Of a DNA stretch of 6,688 nucleotides, positions 1-5,740 are shown piece after piece (position 1 is the stretch's first letter; each line of letters begins with the position of its first letter). The notes beneath the pieces are model-generated. The model had not been told where the DNA came from. It did not search any database and worked only from the letters and a program-made list of their open reading frames with translations. Source of the stretch: Spirochaetota bacterium (GTDB lineage Bacteria; Spirochaetota; Spirochaetia; Treponematales; Treponemataceae); assembly GCA_029571425.1 (NCBI GenBank), contig JAKPSR010000131.1, positions 1 to 6,688 on the forward strand, given 5' to 3'. The position numbers were made by a program, and so were the translations under genes.

Positions 1-956
1 GTGATGATCCCCTCGGTCACGAGATCGGCGCCCGCCATCGTCGCCGTTGGAGGGACGACGGGATCGAGGTCGCGGAGTTGCACCTTGACCGGAGCGCCGA
101 GGCGCCGCGAGAGGATCTCCGCCGTCGTGCCACCGCAGACCACCTTCCTCCCGCCGAACGACGAGAAGTCGCGAGCGAGTTCCTCGTCGCGGTCCGGGTT
201 CGTCGGGGGACCCGAAACGACGAGAAGCTCGCGCGGCTCCCGAAAATAGACGACCGCGCAGGTAATGTCATCCTTCGCGCGGTACGCGTCGCGCGCGAGG
301 GCCGCCCGCGTCACCGACCGAGCGAGGTCCCGCGCGCTCACCGACGGGTCGCGCGAAACCTCCTCGAGGACGTAGTCCTGCGCCCCGGCCGCGCCCCACC
401 CAAGTGGGTACGCGCGCGATCCCATACCAGCCTGCGTCACCCCGTCCGAGAAGAAGACGATACGGTCGCCCGCGCGGGCGCGGTATTCCGAATACTGAAG
501 AATAGCCTCGCGGCTCGGGGCGCCCCGCCAGTCCCGACGCTCGATCGGCGCCGCGTCCTTCAACGGCTCGACCGCGGTCCCTCCGCGCACGAGCACGTAG
601 GCGGGGTTATCGTATTCCATCACGCGCACGAGCGAGCCGGGCTCGACGTCGACGAGGGTGAAGGTCGCGTAGCTAATGCCGCGCTCGCGGCACACCGGCA
701 GCGTCGACATGATCGTCCGCGCCGCCCGCATGATCGGTATGTCCGCCGCGACGAACTTCATCGCCATCGTGGCCGTCAGGGTCGAGAGCACGCCAGCCTT
801 GATCCCGGAGCCCAATCCGTCGGAAAGAACCGAGATCACGCGACCGTCCGCCTCGTTTTTCTGCGAGAGGAAAGCGTCGCCCGACGCGCCCTCGCCGTCC
901 TTACGGACCTGCCAGTGACCCACCTCGACGAAGGTAGTGGTTTCCAGCGTAGTCAT
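1..956 (-). CDS. SpoIIE/PP2C-type serine phosphatase linked to sensory hydrogenase (3' end beyond window)
   Basis: Partial gene: 318 codons are visible and the frame is still open at base 1. Residues 1 to about 240 match the SpoIIE-type PP2C phosphatase fold, a metal-dependent (Mn/Mg) Ser/Thr protein phosphatase. Likely metal-binding acidic residues are D27 (SGDAF), D46 (SDGLGSG), D171 (FFSDGVTQ) and D229/D230 (AKDDIT). No signal peptide or membrane segment is visible, so it should be cytosolic. Residues 241 onward (from about base 236 down) form an extra segment with the motifs VSGPPTNPD, VVCGGTTAEI and DLVTEGI, which is not part of the phosphatase core. The ATG at 956 overlaps the hydrogenase TGA by 4 bp (ATGA). 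A GAGGGGG ribosome-binding site lies 7 bp upstream, inside the hydrogenase gene, so translational coupling is likely. I infer that it is the output arm of the upstream sensory hydrogenase; its substrate is unknown. The phosphatase family is secure, but the link to H2 or redox sensing rests on context. Confidence 0.93.
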   Translation of the reverse strand, partial: MTTLETTTFVEVGHWQVRKDGEGASGDAFLSQKNEADGRVISVLSDGLGSGIKAGVLSTLTATMAMKFVAADIPIMRAARTIMSTLPVCRERGISYATFTLVDVEPGSLVRVMEYDNPAYVLVRGGTAVEPLKDAAPIERRDWRGAPSREAILQYSEYRARAGDRIVFFSDGVTQAGMGSRAYPLGWGAAGAQDYVLEEVSRDPSVSARDLARSVTRAALARDAYRAKDDITCAVVYFREPRELLVVSGPPTNPDRDEELARDFSSFGGRKVVCGGTTAEILSRRLGAPVKVQLRDLDPVVPPTATMAGADLVTEGII

Positions 957-2692
957 GACTCGTCCCCCTCGTCGGCCGCGAACGACTCGACGATCGAGTT
1001 CAGCGTCGCCTCGGTCTCGGCCGCGTTCTCGCCGAGCAGGAAGGCGATCTTCTGCACGACCGCCAGGTTCTTGTCGATAACCCGGCGCGTCTGCTTGATG
1101 ACGCGGTCCCGACGGACCTGCGGCGCGGTGACGTCCTGCACGACGCCGCAGGCGCACTCCCCGCGCTCGACGGAAAACACCGTCGCGTGCAGGATCCTCT
1201 TGCCGTCGCGAACCTCGCGCTCGATCACCTCGGGCCCATCCCCGGCGAGGACGTCCCGGAAAAGGCGCGAGAGATCCGTTATCGCGGCGAGGTCCGCTCC
1301 CTCGAGTCCCGGGCGCGCCTCGTACATCGAGACGATCTCGTCGCCCATCAGCCGGGCGAAATTCTCGTTGCACTCGATGACATGCAGGCCTGCGTCCGCT
1401 ATCACGACACCGGAAGGAATGGCCCGTATCAACCCGTTCGCCTTTTTCTGCGCGAGGGCGCGCATGTAGGAGACGCACATCGTGCGCTCTGCCCTGCCCT
1501 CGACCATTGCCCGCGCGAACCCCCGGCAGGTGTCGTAGCCGCAGCTGCCGCAGTTAAGCTCGTCCCGGGCGTCGCGCTTCCCAACCTGGCGGAGCGCGGC
1601 GCGAAGCTCGTCCTCGCCTATCTCGCGCCGCTCGACCGGGTCCACGGGCAGGGTCCCCGTCATCGTGGGACGCGCCTCGTCGAGAACCGCGCTCGCGCCC
1701 TCCGCGTAGTCGAGAAGGCTCATCCTCCGCGCCGCGCCGCTCGAGGCCGCGCAGGCCCCGGGTCCGTTCACGCAGCCGCCCGGGCACGCGAGTAACTCGA
1801 GGAATAGCGGTGCCTTCAGGGTCTCGGGTTCGAGCCCGCGAAGGGTTCGCTCGATCATCCCAAGCCCAGACGCCGCCATCGCGCGCACCCCGCCGCCCGG
1901 CGCGTATTGGCGGATCGACTCTATCATCCCTCCGTCGACCGGATAGAGCGCGCCTTTCGCGGCCCGCCGGGGAACGAAACCCGGATCTACCTCGGGACCC
2001 TCGCCGGCCCGCGGCAACCGCGTGCCCGTTTCCTCGAGCCAACGCCGAAGGTCGCCGAAGGTGATCGCGCAGTCGATCTCTCCCCAAACGTCTGCCTCGC
2101 GTTTTTTCGCGACGCAGGGGCCAACGAACACGACGCCGACGTCGTCGCCGAACCTCGCCCGGAGGAAGCGCGCGTGCGCGAGCAGGGGCGACGCCCTGTC
2201 GGCGACGTAGGGCGCGAGCTCGGGCCGGTACCGCTTGACGTACTCGACGGCGACGGGGCACGCGGACGACAGGATAAGCCGTTGGCCGCGGTCGCCCGCC
2301 GCCGCGCGGCGAAAGTCCTCGGCGAGCTCGGCGGAAACGAGGTCGGCCCCGATCGCCGTCTCCGATACCCCCGCGAATCCAAGACTCACGATCGCGCGCA
2401 CGAGCCCGGCCGGATCGATCTCGGCGAACTCCGACGCGAAGGACGGCGCTAAAGATACGAACACCCGGTCTTTGAGGCGCAATAGCTGCCGGGCCCTATC
2501 CAGGTCGTCGCGCACACGCTTCGCGCCCGCGGGACATACGGTCACGCAATGACCGCAGAGAACGCATAGGTCCGTCAAGATCGTTGCGTGCCCTCCCTCG
2601 ACCCGTATTGCCTTCACCGGGCATTCGCGTATACATTTATAACAATCCTGGCACTGGGTTTTCTCAGTATAGACGGGGCTTCGATATTGCAT
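953..2692 (-). CDS. PAS-containing putative sensory [FeFe]-hydrogenase (HydS-like)
   Basis: The protein has 579 residues. Domains in order: a two-[4Fe-4S] ferredoxin domain (C14, C17, C20, C24 and C43, C46, C49, C53); an H-cluster domain (about 75-340); a further [4Fe-4S] motif CGSCGYDTC (C381, C384, C389, then C406); a PAS domain (about 415-522); and a helical, charged C-terminal tail. The H-cluster cysteines are all present: SSACP (C145), GPCVAKK (C193) and LACPGGCVNG (C303, C307). Catalytic enzymes have TSCCP at the first motif, and here the first cysteine, the proton-relay residue, is A144. The methionines common in the second and third motifs are replaced by G191 and L301. These features, the PAS domain and the adjacent phosphatase fit the putative sensory (group C) hydrogenases. 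I chose the ATG at 2692 because the ferredoxin stop is only 2 bp upstream and a GGGGG ribosome-binding site lies 6 bp before it. A reading-frame extension to 2815 would lie over the ferredoxin gene and has no ferredoxin-like sequence. It probably acts in the cytosol. Confidence 0.93.
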   Translation of the reverse strand: MQYRSPVYTEKTQCQDCYKCIRECPVKAIRVEGGHATILTDLCVLCGHCVTVCPAGAKRVRDDLDRARQLLRLKDRVFVSLAPSFASEFAEIDPAGLVRAIVSLGFAGVSETAIGADLVSAELAEDFRRAAAGDRGQRLILSSACPVAVEYVKRYRPELAPYVADRASPLLAHARFLRARFGDDVGVVFVGPCVAKKREADVWGEIDCAITFGDLRRWLEETGTRLPRAGEGPEVDPGFVPRRAAKGALYPVDGGMIESIRQYAPGGGVRAMAASGLGMIERTLRGLEPETLKAPLFLELLACPGGCVNGPGACAASSGAARRMSLLDYAEGASAVLDEARPTMTGTLPVDPVERREIGEDELRAALRQVGKRDARDELNCGSCGYDTCRGFARAMVEGRAERTMCVSYMRALAQKKANGLIRAIPSGVVIADAGLHVIECNENFARLMGDEIVSMYEARPGLEGADLAAITDLSRLFRDVLAGDGPEVIEREVRDGKRILHATVFSVERGECACGVVQDVTAPQVRRDRVIKQTRRVIDKNLAVVQKIAFLLGENAAETEATLNSIVESFAADEGDES

Positions 2693-2694
2693 CG

Positions 2695-2949
2695 TCAGCC
2701 CCCAAGAAGGGCGTGTGCGAGAAGATCGACCACTGCCCCCGGGCGTACGTCCTGAACGAGGGTGCCGTTGATCCGAAGGTTCGGCCCGCCCCGGCACTTC
2801 CCTTCGCACAGGCATCCGCGCACCTCGACCCGCGCCTCGAGTTTGTTTTCGCGAAGAAAACGCTCTATAATTTCAGCGTTGACGTTGTTCCCGCGCGAAA
2901 AGCAGGAACTGCCCATGCAGATTGTAATAACGGTTTCAGGCGTGTCCAT
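2695..2949 (-). CDS. Thioredoxin-fold [2Fe-2S] ferredoxin (HydC/NuoE-like), first gene of the hydrogenase unit
   Basis: This is a small protein of 84 residues. The probable cluster ligands are C11 and C16 (C-x4-C) near the N-terminus and C48 and C52 (C-x3-C, in CEGKCRGGPN). This is the pattern of thioredoxin-like [2Fe-2S] ferredoxins related to the NuoE/HydC subunits. C46 is a fifth, extra cysteine. The segment after the second pair (GGPNLRING, then a V-containing strand and a final helix) also fits the fold, and the length is close to a stand-alone domain. The ATG at 2949 has an AGGGG ribosome-binding site 6 bp upstream and a promoter about 20 bp further up. It ends 2 bp before the hydrogenase start, so the two are almost certainly co-expressed. 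I infer that it exchanges electrons with the N-terminal Fe-S centres of the hydrogenase-like protein, setting or reading its redox state. The family is clear; the partner assignment rests on context. Confidence 0.92.
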   Translation of the reverse strand: MDTPETVITICMGSSCFSRGNNVNAEIIERFLRENKLEARVEVRGCLCEGKCRGGPNLRINGTLVQDVRPGAVVDLLAHALLGG

Positions 2950-2955
2950 TATCGA

Positions 2956-2960
2956 CCCCT
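2956..2960 (-). promoter_or_regulatory. Ribosome-binding site of the [2Fe-2S] ferredoxin gene
   Basis: AGGGG on the minus strand lies 6 bp before the ATG at 2949. It supports that start and, with the promoter just upstream, gives a short leader for the hydrogenase unit. Confidence 0.75.
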
Positions 2961-2961
2961 G

Positions 2962-2983
2962 GATAAATGTATAAATATTTATC
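2962..2983. repeat. AT-rich inverted repeat overlapping the hydrogenase promoter (possible operator)
   Basis: The arms GATAAAT (2962-2968) and ATTTATC (2977-2983) are exact reverse complements separated by 8 bp. Inside lies a perfect 12-bp palindrome, ATAAATATTTAT (2971-2982). The hexamer ATAAAT thus occurs twice as a direct repeat and once inverted. Only 3 of these 22 bases are G or C, in a very GC-rich surrounding. The repeat covers the proposed -10 element and most of the spacer, where a repressor would act. It does not match the FNR or Rex consensus that I know. It could equally be just the melting-prone AT core of a divergent promoter region. Confidence 0.5.
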
Positions 2984-2994
2984 GATTAGGTCAA
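2966..2994 (-). promoter_or_regulatory. Sigma70-like promoter of the ferredoxin-hydrogenase-phosphatase unit
   Basis: On the minus strand, TTGACC (2994-2989, 5 of 6 to the -35 consensus) is followed by a 17-bp spacer and TACATT (2971-2966, 4 of 6 to the -10 consensus). TATACA, 2 bp nearer, is an alternative -10 with a 15-bp spacer. The position is right: transcription would begin about 10 bp before the AGGGG ribosome-binding site. It is the only AT-rich non-coding stretch near these genes. Confidence 0.55.
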
Positions 2995-3012
2995 GAGACC
3001 TGAGCGAGCACC

Positions 3013-3017
3013 GGGAG
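3013..3017 (+). promoter_or_regulatory. Ribosome-binding site of the methyltransferase gene
   Basis: GGGAG lies 7 bp upstream of the ATG at 3025 and supports that start. The plus-strand promoter must lie within 2950-3010. A TATAAA at 2970-2975 is a candidate -10, but I see no convincing -35 for it. Confidence 0.65.
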
Positions 3018-3024
3018 ATAGCCT

Positions 3025-3831
3025 ATGAACAACCACGCGGCACGACCGTCCGAACCCGCGATAATCGCGGCGGACTTCCAGGCGTTCAACTCGCATCTGC
3101 TTGAGTACTACGACGAGCTCTTTCCACTCGACGAAAACGCCATATCCTTCTTCAGCGACCTCCGAGAGGAATACCTCGCGACCTCGCCGCGCCGACCGGT
3201 GCCCCTTTGCCGGTTCCTCGGCGTCTCCTGCGGAACAGGCAATCTTGAAAACAAACTTGCCCTCGATCCCTTCGACGTAACCGGCATCGACCGAAGCCCG
3301 GATTTTATCGGGGCGGCGCGCAGGCGCATCAAGCGAAACGGTTCCACCGTCCGTTTTTTCGAGATGGCGACGATCGACATGGGAAGGTTCCTGAAGGCGG
3401 GCTCGTTTAACGTCGTCGCGGCCCTCGGAAACGCGATACCCCTCCTTGGCGACGAGATCCTTGTCCGCAAGGCGCTTCACGACGCGCGACGGTTACTCGC
3501 TCCGGGCGGCGTTCTCGTCGTCGAAACCGAGAATTACGATCGCCTGCTTAGCTCGCGCGAGCCGGAACTCCCGGAACTCTCCTCGATGCGCGTGAGGCTG
3601 CGTCGGCGCTATGAGTATAAAAATGAGAATCGAATCGAGCTCGAGACGACGCTAGAGACGGGAAACGGCCGAAGGATCGTGCTCCCCTGCGCCGCGGTTT
3701 ACCCCATGAGCACGGCGCGCCTCGAAACGCTCGCCCGGGAGGCGGGTTTCGCCGCCGTCTCGCTATACGGGGACTTCGCGCGCGGCGCGTGGGAAGCCGA
3801 CGGCCCGACGACCGTCGCCGAGCTTAGGTAA
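3025..3831 (+). CDS. Class I SAM-dependent methyltransferase, substrate unknown
   Basis: The protein has 268 residues and is probably cytosolic, with no signal peptide or membrane segment. The Rossmann-type methyltransferase core runs from about residue 60 to 170. Motif I is FLGVSCGTGN (64-73), where S68 replaces the glycine more usual before CGTG. The acidic ribose-binding strand is VTGIDRSPDFI (85-95), with D89 as the likely SAM-ribose ligand. SFNVVAALGNAI (127-138) corresponds to motif IV. ARRLLAPGGVLVVET (154-168) is the typical strand after the LxPGG turn. The early YYDELFPL (28-35) and late GFAAVSLYGDF (241-251) are also common at the ends of this broad family. Nothing reveals whether the substrate is a small molecule, a protein or RNA. 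It is the only plus-strand gene. It is divergent from the hydrogenase unit and converges on ricT with an 8-bp overlap of the 3' ends. A role with either neighbour is not supported. Confidence 0.88.
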   Translation: MNNHAARPSEPAIIAADFQAFNSHLLEYYDELFPLDENAISFFSDLREEYLATSPRRPVPLCRFLGVSCGTGNLENKLALDPFDVTGIDRSPDFIGAARRRIKRNGSTVRFFEMATIDMGRFLKAGSFNVVAALGNAIPLLGDEILVRKALHDARRLLAPGGVLVVETENYDRLLSSREPELPELSSMRVRLRRRYEYKNENRIELETTLETGNGRRIVLPCAAVYPMSTARLETLAREAGFAAVSLYGDFARGAWEADGPTTVAELR

Positions 3832-4747
3832 TGCGCCACTTTCCCTCGACCTTGCTCATCCTGGACGAGGGAACCTCGAGCACGCGGCCGTCCTCGCCCT
3901 GAAGGCGGATCATCCGCGTCAGGGGATTGACCTCCACGACGCGGAAATTCGCCTCATCGTAGAAAAGCCTCACGCCCTCGTTCGGCAGGGTTTTGCGCGC
4001 CTCGAGGTACCAATCGTGCTCATAGGAGAGGCAGCATAAAAGCCTGCCGCACTGGCCGGATATCTTCAGCGAATTCAGCGAGAGGTTCTGGTCCTTCGCC
4101 ATCCTGATGGACACGGGGCGAAGCTTGTCCGTGACGCCGTGGCAGCAATACGGGCGGCCGCAGACGCCGAGCCCGCCGGTTATGCGAGACTCGTCGCGGA
4201 CCCCGATCTGCCGAAGCTCGATGCGCATCTTGAAGACGGTGACGAGGTCCTTCACCAAGTCGCGGAAGTCGACCCGGTTCTCCGAGCTGAAGAAGAAAAG
4301 AATCTTCGGCTCCTCGACGAGATAGTGCGCGGCGATCAGCTTCATCTCGAGGCGATGCTGGGCCACCTTCTCGCGGAAAACCTTGAAGGCGTAGTCCTCT
4401 TTCGTGCGAAGGTCGGCGGCCTTCGTGATGTCGGCCTCGTCCGCCTTGCGCTCGATCGGCACCACGTCGTCCGGCCGAACGCCGATGGGCGCGTGCACGC
4501 GGCCCATCACGCGCGCGAGGTCTCGTCCGTAGCGCGTGTTCACCACGACGTAGTCGCCCTTCGCGAGCTCGAGACTGTCGTGCGTGGCGTATAGGCTTTC
4601 GCTCGAGTAATCGAGCCTCAAGTGGAAAAGCGGCGCCGGGTACTCAAACTTCCCGCCCGCGCTCTCTATCTGTTCCGCCTGGGGATCCTCCAGGCTCGCG
4701 AGGTCCTCGGCCCGGAGGTCCTCGTCGTCGCGCATGCTCGCGTCCAT
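3824..4747 (-). CDS. ricT: PSP1-domain protein, RicT/YaaT family
   Basis: The protein has 307 residues. The PSP1 domain covers roughly residues 38-300. The diagnostic part is the pair of cysteine motifs CGRPYCC (C196, C201, C202) and CGRLLCC (C233, C238, C239). They are joined by the highly conserved stretch VSIRMAKDQNLSLNSLKISG (212-231). In Bacillus subtilis the related YaaT/RicT is part of the RicAFT complex, which binds [4Fe-4S] clusters and assists RNase Y in mRNA maturation. Whether a RicA/RicF complex exists here cannot be seen. The N-terminal 30 residues are acidic and variable. The ATG at 4747 has GAAGG 8 bp upstream; an internal ATG at 4735 is the alternative. It is the last gene of the M23-bactofilin-yaaR unit, 18 bp after yaaR, and its stop overlaps the convergent methyltransferase. 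The family assignment is strong; the function in this organism is inferred. Confidence 0.92.
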   Translation of the reverse strand: MDASMRDDEDLRAEDLASLEDPQAEQIESAGGKFEYPAPLFHLRLDYSSESLYATHDSLELAKGDYVVVNTRYGRDLARVMGRVHAPIGVRPDDVVPIERKADEADITKAADLRTKEDYAFKVFREKVAQHRLEMKLIAAHYLVEEPKILFFFSSENRVDFRDLVKDLVTVFKMRIELRQIGVRDESRITGGLGVCGRPYCCHGVTDKLRPVSIRMAKDQNLSLNSLKISGQCGRLLCCLSYEHDWYLEARKTLPNEGVRLFYDEANFRVVEVNPLTRMIRLQGEDGRVLEVPSSRMSKVEGKWRIT

Positions 4748-4765
4748 ATCTTCCGCCTTCGCCCG

Positions 4766-5299
4766 TCAGTGCAACAAGTCCACCAACAGGCCGTTGATTT
4801 CTTCAATCTTCCCGAGAAGGCCAAGCTGGTCCTTCTGGTTCGAGAGAATTCCTGCAGCCAACTGCTCCAGTTTCTGGTCGATGATCTCCACCTGCGTGAA
4901 CTTCTTCCGCTTCAATACGTTTCCGCCGGAGGTGGTCTCGGTAACGGTAAACGCGCGGTCCACCACGAAGCGCACGAAGGTGCGCACGGCGGACTTGTAG
5001 GCCATGATGGTCTCCGGGGTTTGCCGTTCCTTCAGCACGTCCCCGGCGGAATGAACCTCGTCAAGGAGGGCCGAAAGGGCCTCGTCGGTGCCAAGCCCGG
5101 CGATATTCCCGGGAAGCTCTGCCTCAGAGGCCTCCTCGGCGTCGGAGAGACGCTCGCGCAAAACGCCGTCGAATTTGCGTACCGAGGGCTTTTCCTTGCG
5201 GGCGGTCTGCGCGCGATGCGCGCCCGACTGAAGCGCCGCCTGCTGGGCGATCGACGAAAAGAACGGGGATGCGGGATCGACGGACCCCGGAGCCGCCAT
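4766..5299 (-). CDS. yaaR: YaaR family protein (DUF327)
   Basis: The protein has 177 residues. The C-terminal half is a typical DUF327/YaaR domain: TPETIMAYKSAVRTFVRFVV (94-113), a KRKKFTQVEIIDQKLEQL stretch (130-147), and the closing GLLGKIEEINGLLVDLL (160-176). The first 65 residues are low-complexity, Ala/Ser- and charge-rich, and variable. It is predicted helical and cytosolic, and its biochemical role is not established. The ATG at 5299 shares one base with the bactofilin TGA (TGATG) and has GGGG 8 bp upstream, so re-initiation after the bactofilin is likely. A longer in-frame start at 5404 would lie inside bactofilin and has only shadow-like Arg-rich sequence. It is followed 18 bp later by ricT. 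In B. subtilis yaaR is also a near neighbour of yaaT (ricT), so this link is conserved across phyla. Confidence 0.9.
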   Translation of the reverse strand: MAAPGSVDPASPFFSSIAQQAALQSGAHRAQTARKEKPSVRKFDGVLRERLSDAEEASEAELPGNIAGLGTDEALSALLDEVHSAGDVLKERQTPETIMAYKSAVRTFVRFVVDRAFTVTETTSGGNVLKRKKFTQVEIIDQKLEQLAAGILSNQKDQLGLLGKIEEINGLLVDLLH

Positions 5300-5727
5300 C
5301 AAGAGCGCCCCATCCGGGAGGCGAAGGACTCGCCGAGCGCCCGGCGGTTGTTGTACTCGGCGAGCGCGGCGTCGAACCTCGCTTGGTCGTTGACCGCGAC
5401 GCACGCGCCGTTGAGGATCACGTCCTCGTCAACCTTAAGCCGCTTCGTGATTATCGAGCCAAGCACCATACCCGACGAGAGGACGACGACTCCCTCGGGC
5501 GCGATCACGTCGCCCTGCACGACGCCGCCGATCGTGGCGTACAGGGAGCGAACGTTGCCCTTAATGCGCGCGCCCTCGCCGATGATGACGCGCGACGGCG
5601 TGTCGAGGTTACCGTCGATGTCGCCGTCGACGCGGATGAACCCGGAAACGGCAAGCGAGCCCCGGATGAACGAGCCGGGTCCGATGATCGTGTTGATCGA
5701 TACGTCTTCGAGTGGGTTAAAGGCCAT
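5299..5727 (-). CDS. Bactofilin (polymer-forming cytoskeletal protein)
   Basis: The protein has 142 residues, of the usual bactofilin size. The central domain (about 13-110) shows the glycine-spaced, hydrophobic right-handed beta-helix pattern: TIIGPGSFIRGSL, FIRVDGDIDGNL, VIIGEGARIKGNV, then QGDVIAPEGVVVLSSG and GSIITKRLKV. Short flanking tails (residues 1-12 and 111-142) are the non-core ends typical of the family. Bactofilins self-assemble without nucleotide into filaments, often at the membrane, and position cell-wall enzymes. The gene directly follows the M23 peptidase (13-bp gap) and overlaps yaaR by one base. The ATG at 5727 has GGGA 7 bp upstream. By analogy with CcmA and Csd1 in Helicobacter it probably positions the neighbouring peptidase to control cell shape. 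The family assignment is very secure; the shape role is inferred. Confidence 0.95.
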   Translation of the reverse strand: MAFNPLEDVSINTIIGPGSFIRGSLAVSGFIRVDGDIDGNLDTPSRVIIGEGARIKGNVRSLYATIGGVVQGDVIAPEGVVVLSSGMVLGSIITKRLKVDEDVILNGACVAVNDQARFDAALAEYNNRRALGESFASRMGRS

Positions 5728-5740
5728 ATGCGCGTCCCGT

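Noticed and set aside
78..1469. Long plus-strand open frame of 463 codons
   Set aside because: It runs antisense across the phosphatase-hydrogenase junction, is Arg/Ala/His-rich with no recognisable motif, and is what high GC content produces opposite real genes.
1187..2261. Further open frames on both strands inside the hydrogenase gene
   Set aside because: They are shadows of the hydrogenase frame. All Fe-S and H-cluster motifs lie in the 953-2692 minus frame.
2693..2815. Possible 41-residue N-terminal extension of the hydrogenase
   Set aside because: It would overlap the ferredoxin gene. The extension is Arg/Pro-rich, and the ATG at 2692 has a good ribosome-binding site.
2986..3480. Minus-strand open frame opposite the methyltransferase
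   Set aside because: It has no motif and would run through the divergent promoter region. The plus-strand frame carries clear methyltransferase motifs.
3760..3860. Intrinsic terminator between the convergent genes
   Set aside because: The stops overlap and I see no GC hairpin followed by a T-run on either strand here.
5300..5404. Possible 35-residue N-terminal extension of YaaR
   Set aside because: It lies wholly inside bactofilin and is Arg-rich shadow sequence. The ATG at 5299 fits a coupled TGATG start.
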